A DNA stretch of 64,000 bases from Prevotella communis. GTDB taxonomy: Bacteria; Bacteroidota; Bacteroidia; Bacteroidales; Bacteroidaceae. Position 1 is the stretch's first letter, and each line of letters begins with the position of its first letter. The notes under the pieces were generated by a model, which saw only the letters and a list, made by a program, of their open reading frames with translations, made no database searches and was not told where the DNA came from. Location: contig NZ_CP091794.1 of assembly GCF_022024175.1 (NCBI RefSeq), positions 2,170,001 through 2,234,000 on the forward strand, given 5' to 3'. A program made the position numbers and the translations under genes. This document shows positions 25,084-37,100 of this stretch, in pieces.

Positions 25084-25119
25084 AGCGCACCCGATTGGGT
25101 GCGCTACCTGAGTTTTTAC
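25084..25119 (+). terminator. Terminator after the amidase gene
   Basis: A perfect 9-bp stem AGCGCACCC/GGGTGCGCT with loop GATT is followed 8 nt later by five T residues. It closes the VirE-to-amidase module. Confidence 0.65.
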
Positions 25120-25236
25120 ATCCCACCACTTTTTTTGCTCAACACTCATTTTATGTCGACAAGAAGAATGCAAATTGTCGATATTTGAACGCAAATTAAC
25201 ACAAATTAATATATACAGTAAAAAAGAACGCTCTAT

Positions 25237-25269
25237 TTTGTCCCATATTACATTTATTTTGTACCTTTG
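25237..25269 (+). promoter_or_regulatory. Promoter of the three-gene surface-protein operon
   Basis: TTTG at 25237-25240 and TACCTTTG at 25262-25269 are separated by 21 bp, 33 nt before the ATG at 25303. It is the only clear promoter for the three genes that follow. Confidence 0.78.
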
Positions 25270-25302
25270 CATCGTATTTATCTGAAATTAAATTAATTGG
25301 CT

Positions 25303-28300
25303 ATGGATATTAAGAGAAAGTCAACCACCGCATTGATCTTATTATTTGCCTCATTAGGCATCAATGCACAGCAGAAAGAGCAAATTTTCACGTATGTAGA
25401 CCCAACAGACACAAACGCAGAACATAAGGTCTACCTGAAATACTCAGATGAGTCCAAAACCTCGCTCATGGTAATTGCGGCACCAAAGGACTCTGCAAAG
25501 TACGATGGCGACTTCGAAATACCTACCTCCGTCGACATTACTGACACGGTAAACTACGAAGAACATTACACGACTTCTCTGCCAGTTAACAAAATTGACC
25601 AACAGGCATTCAGCGGGACAAGTATTACCTCAATCAAGATGGGACATGTAAGTGAGATTGGCCGTAATGCTTTCTACAACTGCACGAAGCTTACGAAAGT
25701 CTACTTTTGGAATTTGGAACACATGTTCAATATGAATTACGAAAACGAATATGCCAATCCCCTATATATCGCCAAGCATCTCTATATAGGAAGTGACGAG
25801 AACGAGGTAAAAACGCTTCGGGTTCCAACTAACGTCACTACTATTCCCCAATATGCCTTTGCAGGAGGAGTAAATATAGAGTCAATTTTCATTCCTGCTA
25901 ACGTCAGAGAAATACAAGCAAAAGCTTTCTTAAATTGCAACAACCTGAAACGGGTACAATTTGCATCGGTTGCCGACTTGGCACATATTACTTTTGGTAG
26001 CAAAGAAGCAAACCCACTTTATTACCTCCCCCACATATATGTAGATAACATTAGCACCGAAATTACCGAGATCAATATTCCTGACGATGTTATTGCCATT
26101 AGTCCCTATGCTTTCATCAATTGCGAGGGAATCACAAAAGTCAGCATCCCTAGCAGTGTAAAGTCAATAGGAAATGACGCTTTTGCAAATTGCAAGTACA
26201 TCTATTCAGTCAATTATCCTTCAACCGATGCCTTGTCATACATCGCATACGGGAACGAAAACAGCAACCCTCTGCGATACGCACAAATTGTGTTCGTGAA
26301 TGGCATAGACCAGTCGTCTCTGACATTACAGAGAAACGTAAATGCCTATGCTTTTTATGGTGCAAAGTGGCTTGAGAAGGTAACCATTTGTAACGGAGTT
26401 CAATCAATAGGCACTGCAGCCTTTCGAGAGTGTACCAATCTAAAAAACGTCATATTTGAAAGTGATGGACTTGAATTCATAGGCAATGACGCCTTCAATG
26501 GATGTACAAGTATAAAAGATGTAAAGTTGCCATCGTCACTACAAACGATAGGAGTAGCTGCTTTCCGCAATTGTTGGCAACTAAAACAGATAACAATCCC
26601 AGAGAGTACGACAAGCATCGGTAATGAGACATTTTTTGGTTGCGGACAATTACAAAAAGCAGTCATCAATGCGAAGATATCCACCACCCCAAAGGGCATG
26701 TTCAGTAGTTGCACGAAATTAGCAGACGTTTACTTGAACAAAAACATACGAGTAATCAATGAAAGTGCTTTCAGTGGATGTGCTTCACTTATTTCCTTAC
26801 CCAAAAATGGTATGATTAGAGAAATATACAATGAAGCCTTTAAAGACTGTAATGGACTAAAGGAGTTAACACTGCCCGATTCTATCAAGACAATCGGTAA
26901 ACGAGCATTCCAAAATTGTAAGAATTTAACAACGCTGTTCATCCCAAAAGGAGTTAGCGAGTTGAATATAGCTTTAGAAGCCTTTGCTCCCAGCTATCTG
27001 AAAAATGTTTATGCCTACCCCATGATTGCACCTACGGCAGAAGATTCTTCCTTTGGAGAGAACACTTCTGAGATAACTCTGTTTTATGATTCTCTTTCAA
27101 CTGGATATGACCAAGCTCCATGGAGTAAATTCAAAAAGATCAAATTTGACTTTAGAAAAATAACTTATTTTGTTGACAATGATACCATTCATAGTGACAG
27201 CATTCAAGTAGGTGATAAACTAACACCTTTTGCTGCACCCACCAAAGAAGGTTGGGATTTCTCCGGTTGGATTGAAAATATACCAAGCGTCATGCCTGGC
27301 GAAAATTTAGAAATACACGGATACTTCTCGACCCGAAGAAACATTGATGGTCTGACTTATCTGATTGAACTCACGAAAAGCGATACGAAGGTACTGGCTG
27401 ATACTGCCTCTTACAAGCCCTTAACAGACATTGTCGTACCAGAATTGATAACAATTAAAGACTCCGTATCTAAAGATGATGGCTATGAATACACGACACA
27501 TACATTCCATGTCACTGCCATTGAACCACGAGCCTTTGAAAATTGCGAAGACCTGCAAGAAATCACGCTTCCAAACTCATTGATCCAAATTGGCAACGGT
27601 GCTTTCATGGGAACGGGCCTCACATCTTTCACGTTCCCCAATAGCATCACGACTGTAGTAGACAGTTTGTTCTTAAACTGCGAAAACTTAGCAACAGTAA
27701 ACATGCCAGAGGCAACAAAAGCTATCGGCAAGGCTGCATTCTACGGATGTAGTTCGTTGATCATGGAAGCCCTACCCTCACAGTTGGAGACCATAAAAGA
27801 CTTTGCCTTTAGCAAAAGTGGAATAACAGATATCAAAATTCCCAAAAGCATAACCTCCATGGGCAATCGCGTATTTGAGAGCTGTGCCCAATTAGACAGT
27901 GTTTTCTTTGATAATGAGTTCTCTCTGTCAACACTACCTGATTATAGTTTCCTCAGTTGCCGACGATTGAAAGGCTTTAAGCTGTCACCACTCACGAAAA
28001 CGATTGGCACGGGATCATTCCAAGGCTGTAATTCAATCAAGCAGTTAGTATTGGAAGAAGGTATTAAGGAAATCAGTCCAAATGCATTCTATGAATGTGT
28101 CGGAATGGAAAGTGTCATGCTGCCGAAATCAATAGAAAGATTTGGTAACAACGCTTTCGGAGAATGTAATAATATCACACAGATTACCATCAACGATCGC
28201 GCCGAGGCTCCAATTGCTGCAGCATCAACATTTAGCGACGACACTTATAACAAAGCCAATCTGTATGTCACAAATGACGCCTCGTACAAAACAAAATCGC

Positions 28301-29859
28301 CATGGAAAAGATTTAATGGACGTATATTTACGATTAGCTACAACCCGATTATCTATATTGTTGATGATTCACTCTATCACAAAGAAGACAGTATAAAGGT
28401 GGGAGCAACCATCACCTATATACCAGTTCCCAAGAAGGAAGAACGTAGATTCTCTGGATGGAAGCCTGTATCTCCTGAGTCTCTGCCTGCTGTTATGCCC
28501 AATGACGCTGTCGTCGTAGCAGGTGAATTTGAGTATAAGTACAGATTTATTGATGAAGAAACAGAGAAAACGATTTATAAGGATTCCCTGTTCTACAAAG
28601 AAAAGCTGCCTGATTACGAAGGGGACATCTCTGCAAAACTAAAGAAAGATGGCTACAGATACGAAATCATTGACACCATCCTAACAATGCCTGCCAATGA
28701 CACAATCATCAACGTACGCTATATTCCTACAGAAACAGACTTTACTGTAGATGGCGGATTGACATACCACATCTTTACTGAAGGGGATGACATCCATGCA
28801 GAACTCATGTCAGACCGAAACAATAAGGCTTATAAAAAGCCTATCATCACCGTGCCCGATTCTATTGAATATTTAAAGAAAAAATATCCTGTCACTGCCA
28901 TTCGCACCGACGCTTTTAAAGCATGCTACAACTTGACATCTGTCACACTGCCAAGTATCATCAAGAGTATTGGCACACAAGCATTCAGAAATTGTGCAAA
29001 CCTGTTGAAAATAGAGATTCCTGCTTCTGTAACGACTTTAGGTGATGAATTATTCTGGGGATGTAAAAATCTGCAAGAGGTGGTATTCTTAAGTGACAAC
29101 AATATCACGGAACTGCCTGCTAATATATTCCAGGATTGCGACACATTGGCGTCTATAGAATTACCCTCTTCTATTCAATATATTTATGGTGATGCTTTTA
29201 GAGGCTGTAAGAATCTGATGGAAATAGAAATCCCACAGGCTGTAGATAGCATTGGAGAGCGCGTTTTCAATGGATGTGAGAAACTTGAGAAGATATATAT
29301 TAGCAACAAAAACAAGTTGCCAAAAGCAACAGATGAAACATTTGATAACAAAACCTACGACGTGGCAACACTATATGTCTCTCGTGAACTACAAGAAAAC
29401 CTAACAGCCCCTTGGGACAATTTCATGACCGAGATAGGAGACGCTACAAATATAGAAGTTTGTGCCCAGCCCGTCATTGATTATGTCAAAGGAAAACTGC
29501 AATTCACCTGCGATACACCTGGTGCAACAATCACAAGTGAGATAAAAATAGCAGATGCACAAAAGACTCAGAATCCGGAACAACAGCTCACTCAGACTTA
29601 TGTCATCACCGCATATGCTTCGGCTAAAGGCTATAAGCGTTCACCTGTAACCACTGTAACCCTGAAATGGAAGAGTAGTTCTGCGACCTTGGAAACATCC
29701 GACAACTTTGGTCATATAGAATATCAGATAGAGGATGAGGAAGGACAGGTAGGTCTGCCTGGCGACATGAATGGAGATAAGAAGATTACTGCTGAAGATG
29801 CCGTACTGATACTGAAGCAAATAACTGGAAACAAAGAAGAAAACAATAACGGGGAGTAA
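25303..29859 (+). CDS. BspA-type leucine-rich-repeat surface protein with dockerin-like tail
   Basis: The 1518-aa protein has a signal peptide (residues 1-22). Long LRR_5 (BspA/TpLRR) arrays follow, of repeats such as IGNDAFxxCxxLKxVxIPxSV, in three blocks (about 60-590, 700-970 and 1170-1350). Between the blocks lie two Listeria-Bacteroides-type beta-grasp segments (about 620-680, 1010-1080). Near the end are a chitobiase-like beta domain (about 1385-1450) and one EF-hand dockerin-like motif DMNGDKKITAEDAVLILK (about 1487-1504). BspA relatives bind host matrix proteins or other bacteria. An in-frame TTG at 25297 is less likely than ATG at 25303. The next gene starts 1 nt after the stop. Confidence 0.85.
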   Translation: MDIKRKSTTALILLFASLGINAQQKEQIFTYVDPTDTNAEHKVYLKYSDESKTSLMVIAAPKDSAKYDGDFEIPTSVDITDTVNYEEHYTTSLPVNKIDQQAFSGTSITSIKMGHVSEIGRNAFYNCTKLTKVYFWNLEHMFNMNYENEYANPLYIAKHLYIGSDENEVKTLRVPTNVTTIPQYAFAGGVNIESIFIPANVREIQAKAFLNCNNLKRVQFASVADLAHITFGSKEANPLYYLPHIYVDNISTEITEINIPDDVIAISPYAFINCEGITKVSIPSSVKSIGNDAFANCKYIYSVNYPSTDALSYIAYGNENSNPLRYAQIVFVNGIDQSSLTLQRNVNAYAFYGAKWLEKVTICNGVQSIGTAAFRECTNLKNVIFESDGLEFIGNDAFNGCTSIKDVKLPSSLQTIGVAAFRNCWQLKQITIPESTTSIGNETFFGCGQLQKAVINAKISTTPKGMFSSCTKLADVYLNKNIRVINESAFSGCASLISLPKNGMIREIYNEAFKDCNGLKELTLPDSIKTIGKRAFQNCKNLTTLFIPKGVSELNIALEAFAPSYLKNVYAYPMIAPTAEDSSFGENTSEITLFYDSLSTGYDQAPWSKFKKIKFDFRKITYFVDNDTIHSDSIQVGDKLTPFAAPTKEGWDFSGWIENIPSVMPGENLEIHGYFSTRRNIDGLTYLIELTKSDTKVLADTASYKPLTDIVVPELITIKDSVSKDDGYEYTTHTFHVTAIEPRAFENCEDLQEITLPNSLIQIGNGAFMGTGLTSFTFPNSITTVVDSLFLNCENLATVNMPEATKAIGKAAFYGCSSLIMEALPSQLETIKDFAFSKSGITDIKIPKSITSMGNRVFESCAQLDSVFFDNEFSLSTLPDYSFLSCRRLKGFKLSPLTKTIGTGSFQGCNSIKQLVLEEGIKEISPNAFYECVGMESVMLPKSIERFGNNAFGECNNITQITINDRAEAPIAAASTFSDDTYNKANLYVTNDASYKTKSPWKRFNGRIFTISYNPIIYIVDDSLYHKEDSIKVGATITYIPVPKKEERRFSGWKPVSPESLPAVMPNDAVVVAGEFEYKYRFIDEETEKTIYKDSLFYKEKLPDYEGDISAKLKKDGYRYEIIDTILTMPANDTIINVRYIPTETDFTVDGGLTYHIFTEGDDIHAELMSDRNNKAYKKPIITVPDSIEYLKKKYPVTAIRTDAFKACYNLTSVTLPSIIKSIGTQAFRNCANLLKIEIPASVTTLGDELFWGCKNLQEVVFLSDNNITELPANIFQDCDTLASIELPSSIQYIYGDAFRGCKNLMEIEIPQAVDSIGERVFNGCEKLEKIYISNKNKLPKATDETFDNKTYDVATLYVSRELQENLTAPWDNFMTEIGDATNIEVCAQPVIDYVKGKLQFTCDTPGATITSEIKIADAQKTQNPEQQLTQTYVITAYASAKGYKRSPVTTVTLKWKSSSATLETSDNFGHIEYQIEDEEGQVGLPGDMNGDKKITAEDAVLILKQITGNKEENNNGE

Positions 29860-29860
29860 T

Positions 29861-31126
29861 ATGAGACTATATAGAAACAAACTGATTGTCATATCCCTAT
29901 TATTTGGATGTTGCGCTCTGGCCGAAGCCCAGAAGCTTACGCCGTCGGAAGATTTCATTGACGTCGTTACAGGACGCTCTGTGTCGTTTACCACGAGATT
30001 AAATGATGCTAAGCCTGATGCTTATAATGCGCTGACACTAAATTTACAGATAGCAGATGGGCTTATTCTTGAAGGGGATCCTATACTCACAGATAAATGG
30101 AAGAATCCACTCTGCATTACCCAAGAAAGCCTCATATTGCCAGATAGTGCGACCTTGAGGGGATATGAAAGCATCTTATTCTATGCGATAGGTAAGATGG
30201 ATGAGGAAAGAAACATCAAAATGGCTTTTGCATCAGCAAACGAGCTACCTGGGACAAGCATCGACAGTTTACTAACCTTCACATTCCGTGTTTCCCCAGA
30301 GGCCAACCTTGGCACTCATGCCATTAAATTGCGAAATATTCTGTTCGAATATGACTCTGTCAAACAAGATCGTCTGCCAGATGCGAACATCCGTATACGT
30401 GTTTGCATGCTTGGAGATGCTAATCATGACAACAAAATCCTGGTAAATGATGCCACACTCATTGTTAATCATATCCTGGGAAGGTCATCTTCGGAAGAAT
30501 ACAACCCGGTGTTGGCTGACATGAACAGCGATGGTGACATCGACATCTTTGATGTGATGAAACTGGTCACTGTAATTGTCACAGGAAAAATGCCAGTTAT
30601 TGACGAGGCCATGTCACGTGCTGCAGAAAAGAATCATTACGAAGACCTGTCAATTGCACCATTCAAAAAAGGCATCGCAATAGGGGTTCCCAACGCCCAA
30701 AGGTTCACATCATTCCAATTTGACATTGAAGTGCCTGATGATATTGACTTTACTGATGCCAAACTGATTGACAATTCTACGAATCACATCATCCAATTTG
30801 CAAAGATTGATGATCATCAATATAGAGTAGTTGGATTATCCCTCGACAATAGTTTATTGCGAAATACATCCCAAGGCTTTATTGCCCTGGAGATTCCAAA
30901 CTATGGAACAATGAAGATAAGCAATGCTATCTGCGTGGATGCTCAAGGTCAGATTACCTATTTTAATGACAAAATAATAGATAGCGGTATTACGGGCATC
31001 AAGAACATTCAAGCTTCTGACAATGAATCTGTATATGATCTCTCAGGCCGTAAGGTAAAGAATGAAAATCGTCATTTAAATAAAGGAATCTACATTATTA
31101 ACAACAAGAGAGTCGTAATAAAATAA
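29861..31126 (+). CDS. Secreted cohesin-like/dockerin protein with Por-type C-terminal tail
   Basis: The 421-aa protein has a signal peptide (1-23), then a beta-rich cohesin-like domain (about 27-180). A two-motif dockerin type I domain follows (about 185-250: LGDANHDNKILVNDATLIV and ADMNSDGDIDIFDVMKLV), then a second beta domain (about 265-375, FTSFQFDIEVP) and a C-terminal YDLSGRKV..KGIYIINNKR tail of the kind used by T9SS or Por sorting. Dockerins bind calcium and dock to cohesins, so self- or cross-assembly with the flanking proteins is possible. It is tightly packed between its neighbours (1 nt and 6 nt). Confidence 0.75.
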   Translation: MRLYRNKLIVISLLFGCCALAEAQKLTPSEDFIDVVTGRSVSFTTRLNDAKPDAYNALTLNLQIADGLILEGDPILTDKWKNPLCITQESLILPDSATLRGYESILFYAIGKMDEERNIKMAFASANELPGTSIDSLLTFTFRVSPEANLGTHAIKLRNILFEYDSVKQDRLPDANIRIRVCMLGDANHDNKILVNDATLIVNHILGRSSSEEYNPVLADMNSDGDIDIFDVMKLVTVIVTGKMPVIDEAMSRAAEKNHYEDLSIAPFKKGIAIGVPNAQRFTSFQFDIEVPDDIDFTDAKLIDNSTNHIIQFAKIDDHQYRVVGLSLDNSLLRNTSQGFIALEIPNYGTMKISNAICVDAQGQITYFNDKIIDSGITGIKNIQASDNESVYDLSGRKVKNENRHLNKGIYIINNKRVVIK

Positions 31127-31132
31127 ACTCGA

Positions 31133-34100
31133 ATGATGAATAGACTCGTTTTTTCTATTGTTATGTGCTTAATGGCACTAACAAACCCTATATGGGCTGA
31201 AGATAAGCTCACTATCAACGACTTCATAATTACGCCAGGCGTTACAGACAAAGAGTTCTTGATTAGTTTGGACAATGATATTTCCTATGCGGCATTTCAG
31301 TTTGACTTGTATTTGCCAAAAGGGATGACTGTCACAAGCTACAATCCAGATCGTTCCCGATTGCCTCAGGGCACATCCTTGGAGATGAATATTCAGCCAG
31401 ACAACAGTTACCGCTTCATTGCTGTTGCGAATAACTTGGAAAATATCTCCGATACAAAGGGAAGTATTGTCAGGTTAACTATTTCTGCAGACAAGAGCAC
31501 CACAATAGGTAACTTGACGGGGTATTTTAAGAATATCAAATTGTCCAAGGCTAATGGTGAAGGCCGGAAATATGAAGAAAACGCATTTCAGATAAACGTT
31601 GTAAAACCAACTATAGTTTCTGTAACAAACTATACTCGTAGTTATGGAGATTCGAACCCGATATTTGAATATCGGGTAGAAGGAGATGAGATTTTTGGTA
31701 CACCGGAAATTACATGCGATGCCACAGAAGCGTCTGGCGTGGGCACCTACCCTATCGTTATCAAAAAAGGAACGATCCTAAATGACAGCGTCACTTTTGT
31801 CAATAGTACGCTCGAGATTACAAAGGCTCCGCTAAATATCAATGCTGGATCCTATGTTAAAAAGCAGGGAGACTCAATGCCTGAGTTTACCCCCATCTAT
31901 ACAGGATTCAGGAATAGCGATACAAAAGATGTACTGACAAAACTGCCAATTGTATCCTGTGAAGCTAACGAAACCAGCGCACCTGGAGAATACCTAATAA
32001 CGGTATCTGGGGCTGAAGCATACAATTATGACATCAAATACACCAATGGCATACTGACTGTGACTGAAGCTGATTTGGTCACCATTACAGTCAAGCCCTG
32101 TACGCGTGTGTATGGTGACGAGAATCCAACGTTTGAATTCACAACTGAAGGCGCACCTTTGGAAGGTGTTCCAGAGATTATCTGTGAAGCTACTCCAACA
32201 TCGCAAGTAGGAACATACGACATCATGGTGAAACAGGGTACGGTTAGCAACTATAATGTGGCTTATGTAAAAGGTACGCTTACCATTACCAAAGCGCCAC
32301 TCACCATTGCTGCTACCACATATACGAAAAAGCAAGGAGAAGAAATGCCAGAGTTCACCCTCACCTATGCAGGTTTCAAGAATGATGACACGAAAGACGT
32401 ACTGATGAAACAGCCAATTGCATCCTGTGAAGCCAACGAAGCCAGTGTACCAGGAGAATATCCTGTAACGGTATCTGGGGCTGAAGCACGAAATTACGAC
32501 ATCAGTTACACGAATGGCAAACTGATTGTCACTGAGGCTGACGCTGTCATCATAACTGCAAAGAGTTACAAACGACAATATGGTGATGCCAATCCTACGT
32601 TTGAATTCACAGTAGACGGAGCGGCTCTTGAGGGTACACCAGAAATTATTTGTGAAGCTACTCCTACATCGTCAATAGGAACATACGATATTATTGTAAG
32701 ACAGGGAACGGTTAGCAATTATAACGTGACCTATGTTGCAGGCACTTTGACCATTGAAAAGGCACCACTCACGATTGCTGTTGAAGATTGTACCAAGAAG
32801 CAGGGAGAGCCTATGCCTGAGTTTAAACTCTCCTATACAGGTTTCAAGAATAATGAAACCCCGGAGGTACTGACGAAACAGCCTGTTGTAAATTGCATAG
32901 CCACTGAGGTAAGTACACCAGGCGAATATCCAATCACCATTTCTGGAGCAGAAGCTGAAAACTACGCTATCAGCTATCGTAATAGCATACTGGTGGTAAC
33001 TGATGCTGACCCTGTAACAATCACAGCAAAGAGTTACACACGCGAATATGGTAATCCCAATCCCATCTTTGAGTTTGAGACTGAGGGGGCTGCACTTAGC
33101 GGTACACCGGAAATCATATGTGAAGCAACTGCAACATCACCTGTAGGAACTTATGATATTATTGTGAAACAGGGAACAATCAGCAACTATAACGTGGCTT
33201 ATGTAAAAGGTACGCTTACCATTACTAAAGCTCCGCTGAACATTGCTGCGACTGCATATACAAAGAAACAAGGCGAAGAAATGCCTCCATTCACGCTGTC
33301 ATATACTGGTTTTAAGAATAATGAGACAAAAGACGTACTGACAAAGCAGCCTGAGGTTTCCTGTAATGCCAACGAAACCAGTGCGCCTGGAGAATACCCT
33401 GTTACCGTATCCAGGGCTGAAGCAACCAATTACGACATCAGTTACACGAATGGCAAACTGATTGTTACGGAAGCAGATCTCATTGTTATTACTGCTAGGT
33501 CATATACCCGAAAATATGGGGAATCCAATCCTTCCTTTGAATTTACTGCAGAAGGAGGCTCGCTCCACGGAAAGCCTGAGATTACTTGTGAAGCAACAGA
33601 AACATCGCCTATAGGCACCTATGACATTATCGTCAAACAGGGAACAGTCAATAACTATAACGTAACATACGTTGCTGGCACTTTGACCATTGAGAAAGCG
33701 CTACTCACTATTGCCACGAGTGAAGACTGCTATACGAAAAAACAGGGCGACCCGATGCCAGAGTTCAGACTCTCTTATGCGGGTTTCAAGAATGGCGAGA
33801 ATGAGGATGTGCTGACAAAACCTGCAACTCTCTCTTGCAATGCCAACGAAGCCACTGAACCGGGAGAGTATCCTATAACCATCTCCGGGGCCGAGGCTAC
33901 AAACTATGACATCAATTATAATCATGGAAAACTCATTGTGATTGATGCCGACAACACCATTATCATGGCTAAGAGCTATACTCGTTACTATGGTGATGAC
34001 AATCCTGTATTTGAGTATTCTACAGAAGGAGCGCCTCTCAATGGAACACCTGAAATCACATGTGAAGCTTCAACCACATCGCCAGTAGGGACATACGATA

Positions 34101-37100
34101 TTCTTGTTAAAGTTGGCTCTGTAAAAAACTATAACGTGACATATGTTGCAGGCACATTAACGATCGAGAAGGCTCCACTGACAATCTCTGCAGGCACATA
34201 TACAAAGAAGCAAGGAGAGCCGGTACCTGACTTCACACTCACATACACAGGATTTAAGAACGGTGAGAACAAGGATGTGCTAACAAGTGCTGCCATCGCC
34301 ACATGTAATGCAAACGACGCCAGCAATCCTGGAGAATATCCCGTAAGGTTATCTGGAGCTGAAGCACGCAACTATGACATCAAGTATATTCACGGAAAAC
34401 TGATTGTGACAGAAGCTGATCCCGTAACTATTACAGCTAAAAGCTATGTCCGCGTGTATGGTGATGAGAATCCGACATTTGAATTCACAACCGAAGGTGC
34501 ACCTTTAGAAGGAACGCCTGAGATCGTTTGTGAAGCAACAGCCACATCACCTGTTGGCACATACGATATTTCCTTCAGACAAGGCACTCTGAAAAACTAC
34601 AATGTGACCTATGCCAAAGGAACCCTCACAATAGAAAAGGCTCCATTAAATATTGCGACTGGAAACTATACGAAGAAACAAGGAGAGGCCATGCCTGAGT
34701 TTTCCTTGACCTATACTGGATTCAAGAATAATGAGACAAAAGATATTCTTACCAAACAAGCGTCTGTTGCATGTGAGGCCGATGGTACGAGTGCACCAGG
34801 AGAATATCCTGTAACGGTATCTGGGGCTGAAGCACGCAATTACGACATCAGTTACACGAATGGCAAACTAATTGTCACTGAGGCTGACGCTGTCATCATA
34901 ACTGCAAAGAGTTACAAACGACAATATGGTGATGCCAATCCTACGTTTGAATTCACAGTAGACGGAGCGGCTCTTGAGGGTACACCAGAAATTATTTGTG
35001 AAGCTACTCCTACATCGTCAATAGGAACATACGATATTATTGTAAGACAGGGAACGGTTAGCAATTATAACGTGACCTATGTTGCAGGCACTTTGACCAT
35101 TGAAAAGGCACCACTCACGATTGCTGTTGAAGATTGTACCAAGAAGCAGGGAGAGCCTATGCCTGAGTTTAAACTCTCCTATACAGGTTTCAAGAATAAT
35201 GAAACCCCGGAGGTACTGACGAAACAGCCTGTTGTAAATTGCATAGCCACTGAGGTAAGTACACCAGGCGAATATCCAATCACCATTTCTGGAGCAGAAG
35301 CTGAAAACTACGCTATCAGCTATCGTAATAGCATACTGGTGGTAACTGATGCTGACCCTGTAACAATCACAGCAAAGAGTTACACACGCGAATATGGTAA
35401 TCCCAATCCCATCTTTGAGTTTGAGACTGAGGGGGCTGCACTTAGCGGTACACCGGAAATCATATGTGAAGCAACTGCAACATCACCTGTAGGAACTTAT
35501 GATATTATTGTGAAACAGGGAACAATCAGCAACTATAACGTGGCTTATGTAAAAGGTACGCTTACCATTACTAAAGCTCCGCTGAACATTGCTGCGACTG
35601 CATATACAAAGAAACAAGGCGAAGAAATGCCTCCATTCACGCTGTCATATACTGGTTTTAAGAACAATGAGACAAAAGACGTACTGACCCAACTACCCAT
35701 TGTTTCCTGCGACGCCAATCAAGACAGTGCGCCTGGAGAATACCCTGTAACATTGTCTGGAGCCGAAGGCAGAAACTATGACATCAGTTATACGGAAGGA
35801 AAATTGGTGGTAACCGAAGCTGATCCTGTTATTATCACGGCAATTAGTTGCTCACGAAAATATGGAGAAGAGAATCCTTTGTTTGATTACGTATCTGAAG
35901 GAGCTATGCTTGATGGTATACCAGAAATAACCTGCGAGGCGACAGAAACATCGCCTGTTGGCACTTACGATATCATAGTAAAGCAAGGATCTGTAAAGAA
36001 CTTCAACGTCATCTGTGTTGCAGGCACATTAACCATTGAGAAGGCTCCATTAAATATTGCTGCAGGCACTTATGTTAAGAAGCAGGGTGCACAAATGCCA
36101 GAATTTACACTGGCCTATACAGGATTTATGAACAATGAGAGTCAGGAGGTACTAACCAAGTTACCCGCCGTGAGTTGTGATGCGAACGAGGTAACAGCCC
36201 CTGGTGAATACCCTGTGGTAGTCTATGGTGCGGAAGCGGAAAACTACGAAATAACCTATACAACAGGAAAACTGATAGTCATAAAGGTAGACCCTGTTAT
36301 CGTTAAAGTTAAAAATGCAACACGTGAATATGGTGATGAGAACCCAATATTCGAGTATACAACTGAAGGAAGTACACTCACTGGGACACCAGAATTCACC
36401 TGTGATGCTACCGCTACATCTCCTATAGGAACCTATGAAATTGTTGCCAAACAAGGCACGATATCAAACTTCAACGTGACATATGTTTCGGGAACGCTGA
36501 CTGTCGAGAAAGCTCCGTTGACAGTCTCTGCAGGAACATACACAAAGAAGCAGGGCGATACAATGCCTGAGTTCACGCCAACATATTCTGGATTCAAGAA
36601 CAATGAAGACGAAAATGTACTGACAGAGCTTCCTACAATTACATGCGAGGCAACAAAAGAGTCTAACCCTGGAGAGTATGCAATCATCATATCAGGAGCC
36701 AAGGCTACAAATTACGCCATCAATCATGTCAACGGAAAACTCACTGTAACGGAAGCTGATCCTGTGATTATCAAGGCAAAGGATTATGTTCGTTATTATG
36801 GCGATCAAAATCCAGTATTCGAATTTACGACTGAAGGAGCCATTCTCGAGGGAACACCTGAGATTGAATGTGAGGCAACCTTAGCATCACCCGCCGGTAC
36901 TTACGAAATTATTGTGAAGCAAGGCTCTGTTAAAAACTATAATGTGATATATACATCCGGAACTCTCACCATTGAGAAAGCACCACTGACTGTATCTGTA
37001 GGAAACTACACACGCGAACAGGGACAAGAGAATCCTGAATTTGAACTAAAATATTGGGGATGGAAGAATGATGAGAATGAAAATGTATTGCTTTCAAAGC

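Noticed and set aside
18786..25119. Intact prophage or conjugative element
   Set aside because: No integrase, capsid, terminase, tail or mobilisation genes are present; only replication-like, DNA-binding and amidase genes are seen.
31994..32578. Minus-strand open frames across the MBG gene
   Set aside because: They are shadows created by the periodic codon pattern of the repeats.
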